Source: an uncultured Bacteroidales bacterium | GTDB lineage: Bacteria; Bacteroidota; Bacteroidia; Bacteroidales; Paludibacteraceae | Length of the DNA: 64,000 nucleotides | Direction: 5' to 3' | Assembly (NCBI GenBank): GCA_934692905.1 | Contig: CAKUUM010000006.1 | Coordinates: forward strand, 4,268-68,267 | In this document: positions 16,774-26,640 of the stretch, one piece after another | Numbering within the stretch: position 1 is the stretch's first letter | Layout of the letters: each line of letters starts with the position of its first letter | Translations under genes and position numbers: made by a program | The notes under the pieces: model-generated | Seen by the model: only the letters and a program-made list of their open reading frames with translations | Told to the model about the DNA's origin: nothing | Databases searched by the model: none

Positions 16774-16804
16774 TTTGTTTTCCCGGGAAAAAGTTGTACC
16801 TTTG
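16774..16804 (+). promoter_or_regulatory. Promoter of the C10 protease with a palindrome in the spacer
   Basis: TTTG (16774-16777), 19 bases, TACCTTTG (16797-16804). The spacer holds a perfect 14-base palindrome TTTTCCCGGGAAAA (16778-16791), a possible operator. Confidence 0.75.
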
Positions 16805-16827
16805 TAGCGATTTAATCTAAAAAGAAT

Positions 16828-17964
16828 ATGAGAAGATTTATTTTGTTGGTAGCCTTAGTGATTTCCGTATCTGCTTGGGCTGATTCTACTTTCAAGAAAG
16901 TAAGTATGTACACCCGCCCCAACGGCGGCTATGTAATGGTGGACGAGGAGGGGGATATTATCGGCTTCTCGGATAGCGGAAATGTACAGCGTCTTCCCGA
17001 GTATATGGACGATATTTTCCAAGACATGGGTATGGAAGTACAATCTACCCAGCAAATGGTGCCCCTACACATAGAAGCAATGTTGGCTGCAGAATTGGTA
17101 GATTCGGTAGGTCCTCTATTGGACGGTATTGCATACGATCAGGGAAGCCCTTACAACGATAAGACTCCCAAAGTACGAGGTCAACATTGTTTAGCAGGTT
17201 GTGTTGCTATCGCAATGGCACAGATTATGGCTTATTATCAACACCCTAAAAAATGTACGGGTTCCGTTTCTTATAAAACAGGAACTCTCAACATTAGTAT
17301 CGCGGAAAACTTAGAGGGGTATAGTCCTGATTGGACAAATATCCTTCCTACTTATAAAAACATAGAGTATTCTGATATACAATCAGATGCTATCTCCCAG
17401 TTAGTGTACTATTGTGGCGTTTCAGTACAAATGAACTATGGTCTGGATGGCTCTGGAGCATCATCTGACAAGGTGGTCAATGCATTGACAAGAAATTTTG
17501 ATTTTAGCACACAACTACACAAGGAAAGTAAATCAGACTATATTGAAAGTAAGTGGCATCAAATGATGCAAGACGAAATAAAAGCGCGTCGTCCTATGTA
17601 TATGAGTTCTCAACAATCAGAGGGAGCAGGACATGCATACGTTTGTGACGGCTTTAAGGTATTTAAAGGGCAAGAAGATTGGCCATATTACCACATGAAT
17701 TGGGGATGGAATGGCAGTTGCAATGGATGGTTTAGACTGAATAAATTGGCTCCTGGTGGGGACAACCCCGAAAACTTCACTAACTTGACATCCAACCAAT
17801 CTGTCATTTTCCACATTATACCCAATGGGCTCTCTCCTGTTGACAATATAGCAGTGGATAATCAAGACAATGATGCTATATACGATATACTTGGTCAGCG
17901 CGTAAGTGAAATGAAACCAGGTAATATCTATATCAAAGGGGGCAAGAAGATTTTGTTTCCATAA
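16828..17964 (+). CDS. C10-family (streptopain-like) cysteine protease with T9SS-type tail
   Basis: This 378-residue secreted protease has a signal peptide (1-18). A short N-terminal pro-region (GGYVMVDEEGDIIGFSDSG) is of the type seen in C10 peptidases. Catalytic Cys125 lies in GCVAIAMAQIMAYY, His269 in GHAYVCDGF, followed by HMNWGWNGSCNGWF. The C-terminus (AIYDILGQRVSEMKPGNIYI plus KGGKKILFP) is a short T9SS sorting motif common in Prevotella-like proteins. Relatives include streptopain and interpain, which cleave host proteins. It is divergent from the M6 protease, with which it may act. Confidence 0.93.
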   Translation: MRRFILLVALVISVSAWADSTFKKVSMYTRPNGGYVMVDEEGDIIGFSDSGNVQRLPEYMDDIFQDMGMEVQSTQQMVPLHIEAMLAAELVDSVGPLLDGIAYDQGSPYNDKTPKVRGQHCLAGCVAIAMAQIMAYYQHPKKCTGSVSYKTGTLNISIAENLEGYSPDWTNILPTYKNIEYSDIQSDAISQLVYYCGVSVQMNYGLDGSGASSDKVVNALTRNFDFSTQLHKESKSDYIESKWHQMMQDEIKARRPMYMSSQQSEGAGHAYVCDGFKVFKGQEDWPYYHMNWGWNGSCNGWFRLNKLAPGGDNPENFTNLTSNQSVIFHIIPNGLSPVDNIAVDNQDNDAIYDILGQRVSEMKPGNIYIKGGKKILFP

Positions 17965-18013
17965 CCACGCTTGCCTTTTATATCTGATTCACAAAAAAAT
18001 ACTCAATCGCGAA

Positions 18014-18053
18014 AAAGAAGACTGTCTAACGTAGGTTTAGGCGGTCTTCTTTT
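18014..18053 (+). terminator. Rho-independent terminator after the C10 protease
   Basis: AAAGAAGAC (18014-18022) pairs with GTCTTCTTT (18044-18052), and the stem continues inward with G-U pairs. It lies 50 bases after the stop codon. Confidence 0.8.
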
Positions 18054-18249
18054 GTATGCCATATTATAGTTTCTTTCCCATACTCCATATCGGGAACATA
18101 CATACCTATATATACCACCAAAAACCAAACCAATATCTATCAGGGCAACCGCATCAAAATAATAGCATTTTTTTGCCTTATACGGGTTACATTGTTACAC
18201 CAATATACGCTTTCTTGTCACCGTCAATGACCGCCTACTAACCGAAATT

Positions 18250-18335
18250 TCCCTGCTCTTTCCCTGACCTTGCCCTGATAGCATCTGCTTGCAGAAACAG
18301 TCATATAGAATCGCGTCTTTGTCGCGGGTCTGTCG
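18250..18335 (+). repeat. Composite word repeat, copy A
   Basis: Module 1 is TCCCTG-rich (18250-18280), matching 46242-46272 at 28 of 31 bases. Module 2 is TTTGTCGCGGGTCTGTCG (18318-18335), identical to 46384-46401. The modules are 37 bases apart. Confidence 0.85.
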
Positions 18336-18438
18336 CGGGGCATTGCGCAATTTCCCCGAAATTATGCTTTACTCGGTCGTGATATTAGCGTCAGTTCGAT
18401 ATTATTTTAAGGTATGAAATATATGGTTAATTTGCAAT

Positions 18439-18459
18439 AATACGGCGCAGCCGTCCGTT
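18439..18459 (+). repeat. 21-base dispersed repeat (inverted copy at 4261-4281)
   Basis: One mismatch over 21 bases to the reverse complement of 4261-4281. Confidence 0.8.
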
Positions 18460-18601
18460 CAAAAAAGTCCCAATAATGCCTGTTTTGAATACTTTTTGAC
18501 CTTATGTATCAAGCGCGGCGCGAGTTGTGCGCCGCAAGACAAAGTTTTATCTGGTTTTATTGGTTTTGTTATATAAGTTTTTGTTATATCGAACTCACGC
18601 T

Positions 18602-18634
18602 AAAAAAGAAAGCATCCCACTTGCAGGATGCCTT
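18602..18634 (-). terminator. Terminator of the susCD-lipoprotein operon
   Basis: GCATCC/GGATGC stem (18612-18617 with 18626-18631), followed on the minus strand by TTTCTTTTTT. It lies 45 bases past the stop of the lipoprotein gene. Confidence 0.8.
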
Positions 18635-18675
18635 CGTTTTAGTTATCACTAATCAATGTGTGTCTAACCGAGCAC

Positions 18676-19941
18676 TTACTTGATTGTCAGGTGAGTAGCG
18701 GGCAAAGCAATCGTCTCTTCGCCTTCTTCTCCAACAAACGGAGGAATATGGTCAACAAAAATACTGAAACCTGCAGGTGCGTTAGCCGGTTTCTCTCCAT
18801 ACATATAAGACTTCTCCTCTCCAAGTTCTACACCAGTACTCTTAATCACAATCTTGCCATCCTCTCCTTGGGTAGAGAATACACCGGGAATACCATTTTC
18901 GTCCGTTTGTACGAAACGCATATTCAAGTTCATATACTCAATCTTGTTCATATATTTACTTGAGCCCTCTTCCGAACCGATGTATATTTCGCCACTTGTG
19001 ACAATAGCGTTCGGGGTATATTTCCACAACCAATTAGGATATGCACTATATTCGCCTTCACCTTTGTCATTCACGCCATACTCCATCAATTTAAGCGTGG
19101 TACCGGTAATACCCTTAATACCTGCATAGACAAAATCAGTATAGTTATCCTCGGTGAACTCACCCTTTTCGTTGAAACTCGTTAACCACTTATTGAGGTA
19201 TCCCATAAATACGGTATTGTCAACAACGCCCTTGTGAGCATGATGCCACTTAACTTCAAGTGTATCTGCAGGTTCAAGGTCTATAGCGAACTCACCAAGA
19301 CTAAACATAACACCTCCTGAGGGGAATTGTTTTGTGAACTCAGCATTCTCTTTGTTTTCATCTGCATAAGCCAAGGCAATCGGCGTACTTATATATATCC
19401 AACCACCACGCTCAGAGCCATCCAATTTACCAGAAGCGTTGAAATACAATCCCTTTGTAAAAAGTTGAACACGTCCTTTGCCTTTATGCACATTGATATC
19501 TCCAAATGTTCCATGATGATAAGCAATTGTATTGATAGAGTCATAATCTGTAATAGTCACATACGCCTCACGGAATTCCAAATTATCTTCTAAAGAGGAT
19601 ACCGTTACACTACAAACTGCTTTCAAATCAGTACCTTTGACAGTTACAGTAATGTTTGCTTGACCGACATTCAGCGCAGTTACCGAGCCATTATTATCCA
19701 CCGTAGCCACTTCCTCGTTGGAAGAAGTCCATTCCAAGTCAGCCTTAGCATCCTTAGGTGTCAAGGTGTAAACCAAACGCAGAGGTTCATCGCCCAAAGT
19801 AAACGTGTACGATGTAGGAACAACGGAAATAGCCGTTACTGCTGTTCCACCCCCGTTATCAGGATTCTTTGAGTTGTTACAACTACAGAACAATAGAGCA
19901 GAACCTAATACGGAGGCTGCTAAAAATAATACTTTCTTCAT
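18676..19941 (-). CDS. Surface lipoprotein with BIG2 Ig-like domain, SusCD-associated
   Basis: The 421-residue lipoprotein has signal MKKVLFLAASVLGSALLFCSC with cleavage before the lipobox Cys. Residues 35-115 form a bacterial Ig-like group 2 domain (SYTFTLGDEPLRLVYTLTPK, EWTSSNEEVATVDNNGSVTA). The rest is beta-rich and unassigned. It is the third gene after susC and susD, the place where a SusE/SusF-like surface binding protein is normally encoded. The ligand is unknown. Confidence 0.8.
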   Translation of the reverse strand: MKKVLFLAASVLGSALLFCSCNNSKNPDNGGGTAVTAISVVPTSYTFTLGDEPLRLVYTLTPKDAKADLEWTSSNEEVATVDNNGSVTALNVGQANITVTVKGTDLKAVCSVTVSSLEDNLEFREAYVTITDYDSINTIAYHHGTFGDINVHKGKGRVQLFTKGLYFNASGKLDGSERGGWIYISTPIALAYADENKENAEFTKQFPSGGVMFSLGEFAIDLEPADTLEVKWHHAHKGVVDNTVFMGYLNKWLTSFNEKGEFTEDNYTDFVYAGIKGITGTTLKLMEYGVNDKGEGEYSAYPNWLWKYTPNAIVTSGEIYIGSEEGSSKYMNKIEYMNLNMRFVQTDENGIPGVFSTQGEDGKIVIKSTGVELGEEKSYMYGEKPANAPAGFSIFVDHIPPFVGEEGEETIALPATHLTIK

Positions 19942-19972
19942 AACTTGTAATGTTTAATTGGTTTATTAATTA

Positions 19973-21643
19973 TCAATTTTTAATATTAGGGTTATACGTT
20001 GATTCTGATGAAGGAATCGTAAAGTTGAAATTACTCATCTCAGGTTTTACTTCAGCCCCATCAGCAGAAGAATGGTTGCCGCCACGCTTACGTGCAGTTG
20101 CTGATGTCAACTGCGGAACCAAACGGCGGAAAGTCTGCAAACCATAGCCCTCACCCCACATTTCTATGCGCCAGTTGTATTCCAAAGCATTCAAGATGGC
20201 AGACTGAGATGTCAACCCTGCCTTATACGCTGCATAATCTGATGCTGCATCAGGATACTTATCGTTCAAACGTTGGTCTGTTATCGTAGTCAAGAAACCG
20301 ACAGCGGCATCCAGTGAGTCAATGGCACAGCAAGCTTCAGCAGCAATCAAGTACATACTTTCTATACGCATCAAGATATTGTCACTCAACCACTCACGGT
20401 CAATGTCATCCGTGTTGGTAGATGTAGGAGAGGCTGCAGAAAAGAACTTACCATCGGGGCAACCTTTGAATTTTGCTTTTACTTTTCCGTCGTTGAACCA
20501 GCGCTTACGTCCGTCCCATGCTGAAATTTGCCCTTCCAAGTTGTCATCAATCACTTTGGTGTCACCAGCCCAAGCATAACTATAGGAGTGAATATCCATT
20601 TGTCCGAACCATGAACGCAGACCACCGGTAGTCTCTGTTACCACATGCTGTCCCCATATCCAACTGGCGTTGTCCACACTATTAAAGCCCGTACTGTACA
20701 GTTTGTCGTTCATAATAATGCTGTATTCTCCGCTTTGGATAACATCATTGGCATAAGAATATGCCTTACGATTGTAGTCCATAGCCGTAGCCATATCAAT
20801 GGACTTATAATATGGAGCCGCGTTCAGATATGCATAAGCCAACAGACCACGAGCCACATTGATATCCATACTCAACTTACTATGCCGTTTGAACTCACCT
20901 CCATCATTAATGGAATCTTTATAGTAAGCACCGAACAGGTCGAATATGTCAATAGATTTCTTCAAATCATTGAATGCACGATTATACACAGCCGCACTTG
21001 TGGATAGGGGTTGCGGATTTTCATAATTATTTTCCGTATAAATAGGAACACAAAGATAAGACTCAATCGTCTTGCCTCGCATATAATCACAGGTCTCTAC
21101 CGGCGTGTACAGGCGTGCCAAACTACTATAGCAATAGCCACGCATAGCAAGTGCCTGAGCCAAATACAGAGCATAAGTAGTCTCTTCGGAAGAATACTTG
21201 TAAGCACAAGTAGGACTCGGATAACCATATTGTGCAATCAAGTCAGACAAACTACTACTACTCTCAATACTGAAAATGGTACTATTGATATCAGACAGCA
21301 TCTTATAATAGAATGTCCAAATAGTTCCTGTACGAGAATACGTAAGCATCTGCTCGTCCTTATACAACCAGCCATACGTTTTATCTGTTACGGCAATGTC
21401 GCCACATAGGATGTCACCCCACAAGTCAATACTGCGCTGTCCGAACTCATCGTGATCGCTGGAGTTCATAGTGTAGATTCGCGTGTACAAACCTTGCATA
21501 GCCCCTTCCAACTTGTCGGTACCCAATGCATCGTACTTCTCTTGGCTAATGCTGCCACCATCATATTGGCGATCCAACCAACTATCACTGCATCCCACTA
21601 ATGCCAAAGATGCAAAGAACAGAACTACTATATTTTTTTTCAT
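19973..21643 (-). CDS. RagB/SusD-family outer-membrane lipoprotein
   Basis: The 556-residue lipoprotein (MKKNIVVLFFASLALVGCSD, lipobox VGC) forms the lid of a SusC-type transporter and captures ligand at the cell surface. The family shows in DSWLDRQY after the lipobox, the TPR-like SusD helices (YALYLAQALAMRGYCYSSLARLY), the YLIAAEACC helix near residue 440, and the terminal segment IEMWGEGYGLQTFRRL. The start at 21643 gives the proper signal peptide; a longer reading to 21697 would overlap susC. Confidence 0.93.
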   Translation of the reverse strand: MKKNIVVLFFASLALVGCSDSWLDRQYDGGSISQEKYDALGTDKLEGAMQGLYTRIYTMNSSDHDEFGQRSIDLWGDILCGDIAVTDKTYGWLYKDEQMLTYSRTGTIWTFYYKMLSDINSTIFSIESSSSLSDLIAQYGYPSPTCAYKYSSEETTYALYLAQALAMRGYCYSSLARLYTPVETCDYMRGKTIESYLCVPIYTENNYENPQPLSTSAAVYNRAFNDLKKSIDIFDLFGAYYKDSINDGGEFKRHSKLSMDINVARGLLAYAYLNAAPYYKSIDMATAMDYNRKAYSYANDVIQSGEYSIIMNDKLYSTGFNSVDNASWIWGQHVVTETTGGLRSWFGQMDIHSYSYAWAGDTKVIDDNLEGQISAWDGRKRWFNDGKVKAKFKGCPDGKFFSAASPTSTNTDDIDREWLSDNILMRIESMYLIAAEACCAIDSLDAAVGFLTTITDQRLNDKYPDAASDYAAYKAGLTSQSAILNALEYNWRIEMWGEGYGLQTFRRLVPQLTSATARKRGGNHSSADGAEVKPEMSNFNFTIPSSESTYNPNIKN

Positions 21644-21686
21644 ATTATTTTCCCTTTCTTTTAGATGTTCCATTATCAAACATTCA

Positions 21687-24600
21687 TTAGAATACAATTT
21701 TTACGCCACCAACTACAGTAGAGAGCGGAGTGTACTGATACGAACTCGAACTACCCGTAGCACTAACGGTTGGGTTGTAACCTTTTCGCGCTGCCAAGAG
21801 GGCCAAGTTGTCTCCCTGCACATAGAGTTCCAAGCGTTTAACTTTTATTTTATCCAACAGTTTCTTCGGGAACGTATATCCCAAACGGACATTGTTCAAT
21901 GCCAAATAAGAGTTGCTGGTCAAGAAACGGTCAGAAGAACTTGCTGAATACGAATCTCCACCATTGTTCAGACGAGGAATATTGGTATCTGTATTATTCT
22001 CTGTCCACGCATTACGCATATCCACGTGCCAGTTGTAGTTACCGATACGATTATTACCCATTAACTGCATATAGGTGTAGTCCATACCGTAACCACCAAT
22101 ACGGTAACTGCAAGTTGCACTCAACGTGACACCATAGACTTCTAAGTCAAAGCCGAAACCACCTTCCAGATCAGGTTCTGCCTTTTTTCCAATGAAATCA
22201 GCACCACAATAGTTGTATTGCGTAGTATGTACTGTATCTATTTGAGCATTCGGGTGGTTCAAACGATAGTCATTCACGTCTGAAATATGATTCCTCTGCC
22301 CCGTCACTCCATCTTCAATCAGTGATGCATTTAAAGAACCAAATTCTCCCTTATCTGCATCGTAATAACCAACATATTCAGCCTCGCCTTTCTCATTCAC
22401 TCCTACATATTGTACCATCCTATAATCGTACATACCATGCCCAACAACGAGACCACCATTGGTTGTCATTTCACTTTCTATACCATCCTCATCGATGTTC
22501 TTAGGCAAGGCGAGTACCTTGTTGCGGTAGAAACCACCATTCATACGAATATCAAGACGTACATTGCGTGTCTCTACTGCATGTACATTCAATTGAAACT
22601 CAATACCTTGATTGGATATCTTACCATCGTTCACATAACGTGCTGAGTAACCCAACGAGGGAGCTACGTACAACGGCATCAAACAATTGCTAGTCACCTT
22701 ATAATAGTAATCCAACTCTACGTCCAAATACTTCATAATAGAGAACTCCAAGCCAACATCATAGATACTAGTACTCTCCCATGTCAAATCAGGTGTTCCC
22801 ACAGAAGAACGAACATAACCTATCAAGCCATCAGAATAACGTATATCATACATATTGTGATAAGCATCAGAACCAATAGATTGGTTACCAAGCATACCCC
22901 AACTGAAACGCAACTTACCATCTTTCAGTACATCGGATGCCGGTTGCATAAAGTCTTCATTAGTGAACTTCCACGCTAAGCCGACCGAACCGAAATGCCC
23001 CCAACGGCGTCCTTTGGCAAAGTTGCTGGAGCCATCAGCACGGTAGTTGCCCGTGAAACCATAGCGGTCATGATACCAATACGATGCTTGCATCAAGTAA
23101 CTATCCAATGCACGCTGGGAGGTGTAGGACGACATATAACTATTTTGCACAGCATTACCCCACTCAAGACTGTTAGGATCACTGATACGATTCTTTTGTC
23201 CATACATCACCGAACTGGTGGCGAGAGAAGTCTCGTGCCCTGCCAATACATCAATCACATGGTCACCTATTGTGGTATTATATTTCAGCAATTGTTTAGC
23301 CTCTATCATGAGATAGTTTTGTTGTGCCTTGTAGATACGACCGATACCTGCGGCATCACCATAGTACTTATTTGTTAACTTACCGGTGTTCGCGCCTAAA
23401 TACTGTGCACCGACCAATAATTCCAATTTCAGTCCCTTATACAACTTGAAATCCAAGCCTCCTGATACAGACACATTGTGAGCCTTGGTGTTTTGCTTGT
23501 CGTACCGCAACGCACCTGCGGGATTGATACCAGAACCGAAACCACGTCCTGAACCTTCGCGCATACCATAATCATATGCGTAGTCTCCCGTCTTGGCATC
23601 AACGATTCGATTACCATTCTCATCGTACATAAATACAGGATAGATTGGAGGAATGCCATTCACATAGGCAAAACCGTTGTTCATATTGCTACCCTGTCCA
23701 GGATTATTGAGATTAGAATAGGTATATGCCATATTCAAAGACCCCTTCAGCCATTTTTTAGCATTATACTCTATATTGCCACGAACCGTAAAACGGTCAT
23801 AGTCAGAGCCAATATAGTAACCCTCATCTTTGAGATAACCATAACTGGTGTAGTAGTTTACTTTCTCATTACCACCAGAAATCTTAACTGTAGCATTAGC
23901 CTTTTGCCCTACACGGAAGATACTATTCTCCCAACTCTCCATCTGCTGATAGGCAGGCAAAAGCCCTACACCATCTTGCACTTTTCCCGTAACAGGGTTA
24001 ATCAAGTTTGTACCCGTCTGTCCCCACAAGTTATAATCAACAGGAAGCCCCTTGCCTGTAGCACTAAACAACTGGTTTGCAGCATTTACACCACGATTGA
24101 AACTATCATTGGGATCATCCTTATCCTTGGCTTGCGCATTGTACAAACTCAACCATGCCATCTCAATGTATTCGTTGGGGTCTGTAATAACTTCATACAT
24201 AGGGAGCAAGTGCATATTGGCACCATATTTCACATCCACCTCAATCTTGCCCTCCTCATTAGAAGAACCTTTCTTGGTTGTAATAACAATAACACCATTA
24301 GCACCACGGCTACCATACAACGAAGTGGCGGTAGCGTCCTTCAAAATGGTGGTCGAAGCTATATCACCAGGATCTATAGATGAAATATCGCCATCGTAGG
24401 TAACACCATCCACCACATACAAAGGAGCCGTAGAGGCATTAATAGAGCCAATACCACGAATACGAATAGTAGCATTGGAACCTGGCTGACCTGATGTATT
24501 GATGACTTGCACACCTGCTACCTCACCTGCAAGTGCCTTAGATATCTCCGTAGGACTCTTCTTCTCAATGTTTTCGGCATTTACGGCTTGTGCGGAACCT

Positions 24601-24941
24601 GCGAAACTACCTTTGGTAACATTACCATAACCGGTAACCACCACCTCCTGAATCATCTCAGTAACTTCACGAAGGGTAATTCGCATATTCTTTGCAATTT
24701 CCACTTCCTGTGTCTGCATACCTACGAAACTGACAGTAAGCGTGGTAGCATCATCAGGCACGGACAATGCAAACTCTCCGTCGTAGTCAGAGATGGTACC
24801 CGTGGTGGTGCCTTTTACCTGCACACTGGCACCGATAATGGGTTCGCCTTTCTCATCGACGACCACACCGCTAATCTGCTTCTCAGCCATGATTCCAAGG
24901 CTGACCAAGCATAGCGCCAAAAGCATAAAGATTTTTTTCAT
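21687..24941 (-). CDS. SusC/RagA-family TonB-dependent outer-membrane transporter
   Basis: This 1084-residue protein has a signal peptide (1-19), an N-terminal carboxypeptidase-like regulatory domain (ISGVVVDEKGEPIIGASV ... FALSVPDDATTLTVSFVGMQ, 23-90), then a TonB-box-like EVVVTGYG (about 98-105). The plug domain follows (IRIRGIGSINASTAPLYVVDG, SLYGSRGANGVIVITTKKG), then a long beta-barrel. It imports oligomers captured by the SusD partner. No glycoside hydrolase is encoded nearby, whereas M6, C10 and M16 peptidases flank it, so peptides are a plausible cargo (inference, as for RagAB). Confidence 0.95.
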   Translation of the reverse strand: MKKIFMLLALCLVSLGIMAEKQISGVVVDEKGEPIIGASVQVKGTTTGTISDYDGEFALSVPDDATTLTVSFVGMQTQEVEIAKNMRITLREVTEMIQEVVVTGYGNVTKGSFAGSAQAVNAENIEKKSPTEISKALAGEVAGVQVINTSGQPGSNATIRIRGIGSINASTAPLYVVDGVTYDGDISSIDPGDIASTTILKDATATSLYGSRGANGVIVITTKKGSSNEEGKIEVDVKYGANMHLLPMYEVITDPNEYIEMAWLSLYNAQAKDKDDPNDSFNRGVNAANQLFSATGKGLPVDYNLWGQTGTNLINPVTGKVQDGVGLLPAYQQMESWENSIFRVGQKANATVKISGGNEKVNYYTSYGYLKDEGYYIGSDYDRFTVRGNIEYNAKKWLKGSLNMAYTYSNLNNPGQGSNMNNGFAYVNGIPPIYPVFMYDENGNRIVDAKTGDYAYDYGMREGSGRGFGSGINPAGALRYDKQNTKAHNVSVSGGLDFKLYKGLKLELLVGAQYLGANTGKLTNKYYGDAAGIGRIYKAQQNYLMIEAKQLLKYNTTIGDHVIDVLAGHETSLATSSVMYGQKNRISDPNSLEWGNAVQNSYMSSYTSQRALDSYLMQASYWYHDRYGFTGNYRADGSSNFAKGRRWGHFGSVGLAWKFTNEDFMQPASDVLKDGKLRFSWGMLGNQSIGSDAYHNMYDIRYSDGLIGYVRSSVGTPDLTWESTSIYDVGLEFSIMKYLDVELDYYYKVTSNCLMPLYVAPSLGYSARYVNDGKISNQGIEFQLNVHAVETRNVRLDIRMNGGFYRNKVLALPKNIDEDGIESEMTTNGGLVVGHGMYDYRMVQYVGVNEKGEAEYVGYYDADKGEFGSLNASLIEDGVTGQRNHISDVNDYRLNHPNAQIDTVHTTQYNYCGADFIGKKAEPDLEGGFGFDLEVYGVTLSATCSYRIGGYGMDYTYMQLMGNNRIGNYNWHVDMRNAWTENNTDTNIPRLNNGGDSYSASSSDRFLTSNSYLALNNVRLGYTFPKKLLDKIKVKRLELYVQGDNLALLAARKGYNPTVSATGSSSSYQYTPLSTVVGGVKIVF

Positions 24942-25090
24942 TCGTTTTTTATTTTTGTATTAGTTCTACATTAAGTTAAGTTCAACTCACTTGGTTTTCA
25001 CAACCTTATTCGCTCAACTACGGCTTTTCCTATAGCAAAATGCTACTTCCTATTTCGTAAAATCCAGTAGCCCACAATAGAAAAAGTGCG

Positions 25091-25121
25091 CAAAGGTAAT
25101 GAATAAAATCGACACATACAA
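25091..25121 (-). promoter_or_regulatory. Promoter of the susCD operon
   Basis: Minus strand TTG (25121-25119), 20 bases, TACCTTTG (25098-25091). It leaves a leader of about 145 bases. No sigma/anti-sigma pair is nearby. Confidence 0.75.
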
Positions 25122-25194
25122 GAAGCAGTGCGATTTTATAGCGTTTTTTGTGCTTTTTCGGATAAAATGTATGTTACGACCGAATTATTCGTAA

Positions 25195-26436
25195 CTAATC
25201 GTACTGTAAAATAGAAATGTTATTGTCATTATATTCGCCAATTGCCGTTTCTTGCAGCATAATGGGTGTGATTTGTGATATTTGATGGAAAGTTTCTTGC
25301 CACAGTGGTGCGCGATGGTAATAGAGCATTTGTTTGCCCATGGAAAGGGCGTTATTCTCCTGATTCTCTGCCGAGATAGCCATTTGACCCTGTAGTTGCT
25401 GCAAGGCACGGTGGAACTGCAAGGTAGTGAGCGGGGTGTCGCGGAGATGCTTCAACTCTTTCATACACAAGTCAATACACTCGTCTTTGTGTTGGGGTTC
25501 GCACGCCAGATATATGCTCCAGTAACCCGTGTCGCTCAGCGGGGTGTACTGCGACTCAATGGTATATACCAATCCCCGTTGCTCACGCAGACTGAGATTG
25601 AGGCGGCTGGACAGGCTGCCGCCACCGAGGATGTTGTTGAGCAGGTACATAGCGAGTTGACGAGGGTGCCCTATCGCGTACGCGCGCGCGCCTATCATAA
25701 CGTGAGCCTGATGGGTATGGCGGCGGTATGTGACGGTGGCAGGTTCGGAGTTTTCCTTGAATCCACTCGGTAAGGTCCCGATAAGGTCAGGGAAGATGGT
25801 AGGCAGGTTGCCCAGTTCCTTTTCTGCAAATGCGACCACTTGTTTGGAAGGAATGTCGCCCAATACGAACAAGACCATGCGTTCGGGGCGATAGTACGTC
25901 TGCATCCATGCGAGGGGTGCAGCGGGAGACTTGGCGATGTGGCGCAGCGTCTTTTTGGTTCCGAGAATGGGCATGGCGAGGGGATGTCCGCGAAAGATGA
26001 GGTTCTCAAAGTCGTCGTAGATGAGTTCGCTGGGGGAGTCGTTGTAACTCTCTATCTCGTCGTAGATGACGGTGAGTTCCTTGTCGGTCTCGTGCTTGGG
26101 GAAGGTCGGGTGAAGCACCATATCGGCGATGAGGTGGAGTGTGGCACGCCAATGCCCACGTAGCGTGGCGGCATAGAAAGTGGTCTCCTCTTTGGTGGTA
26201 TAGGCATTGATTTCGCCACCTATTCCCTCTATGCGGTTGATGATTTGGCGGGCGGTGTAGTGCTCGGTGCCTTTGAAGACACAATGCTCGATATAGTGGG
26301 CGATGCCGTTCTGCCCGGGCTGCTCGTGGCGGGTGCCTGCGCCGACCATAATGCCGACGTAGGCTACCTCCGACGGCAGCGGGCGGTGTACTATCTGTAC
26401 GCCGTTGGGAAGAGTATGGTAGAATGTTTCTGTCAT
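25195..26436 (-). CDS. M16-family zinc peptidase
   Basis: The 413-residue protein starts MTETFYHTLPNGVQIVHRPL, the usual start of processing-peptidase/insulinase-like enzymes. The inverted zinc motif HYIEH (47-51) has the HxxEH form, with DEIESYNDSP further on supplying the third ligand region. GGGSLSSRLNLSLREQRGLVY marks the C-terminal domain. The start at 26436 is supported by the promoter at 26474-26504, which rules out the longer reading to 26568. With no signal peptide it is probably cytoplasmic, degrading peptides. Confidence 0.9.
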   Translation of the reverse strand: MTETFYHTLPNGVQIVHRPLPSEVAYVGIMVGAGTRHEQPGQNGIAHYIEHCVFKGTEHYTARQIINRIEGIGGEINAYTTKEETTFYAATLRGHWRATLHLIADMVLHPTFPKHETDKELTVIYDEIESYNDSPSELIYDDFENLIFRGHPLAMPILGTKKTLRHIAKSPAAPLAWMQTYYRPERMVLFVLGDIPSKQVVAFAEKELGNLPTIFPDLIGTLPSGFKENSEPATVTYRRHTHQAHVMIGARAYAIGHPRQLAMYLLNNILGGGSLSSRLNLSLREQRGLVYTIESQYTPLSDTGYWSIYLACEPQHKDECIDLCMKELKHLRDTPLTTLQFHRALQQLQGQMAISAENQENNALSMGKQMLYYHRAPLWQETFHQISQITPIMLQETAIGEYNDNNISILQYD

Positions 26437-26473
26437 AAAAACAACTCTTAAGGCGGGATTGCCAAGGAGTGTG

Positions 26474-26504
26474 CAAAAGTACAACAAATTTGAGATATGT
26501 ACAA
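26474..26504 (-). promoter_or_regulatory. Promoter of the M16 peptidase gene
   Basis: Minus strand TTG (26504-26502), 20 bases, TACTTTTG (26481-26474), about 35 bases before the ATG. Confidence 0.75.
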
Positions 26505-26640
26505 GGGGGTAGGTCAACAACAGACAACAACCAACCAACAAAAAACTGCACAATATAATAAAACCCAAACCGAGATGACATGCAAAACCTGTACGCAGGC
26601 AATATGTCCGCGCAGGAAGAGGGAGGTTTTGGGATTGTGC

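Larger units (their letters stand above)
17965..18675. other. 711-base gap: two terminators and dispersed repeats
   Basis: I see no gene. The gap contains a terminator for each flanking gene, one copy of the composite word repeat (18250-18335), the 21-base repeat at 18439-18459 and an isolated perfect hairpin GCGGCGC/GCGCCGC (18515-18535). Confidence 0.7.

Noticed and set aside
17965..18675. Insertion-sequence remnant
   Set aside because: No transposase fragment or terminal inverted repeats with target duplication were found; the content is terminators and short dispersed repeats.
26437..26568. Signal-peptide-like extension of the M16 peptidase
   Set aside because: A strong promoter lies inside this stretch, so it cannot be part of the mRNA from that promoter, and the family starts at MTETFYHTLPNG.
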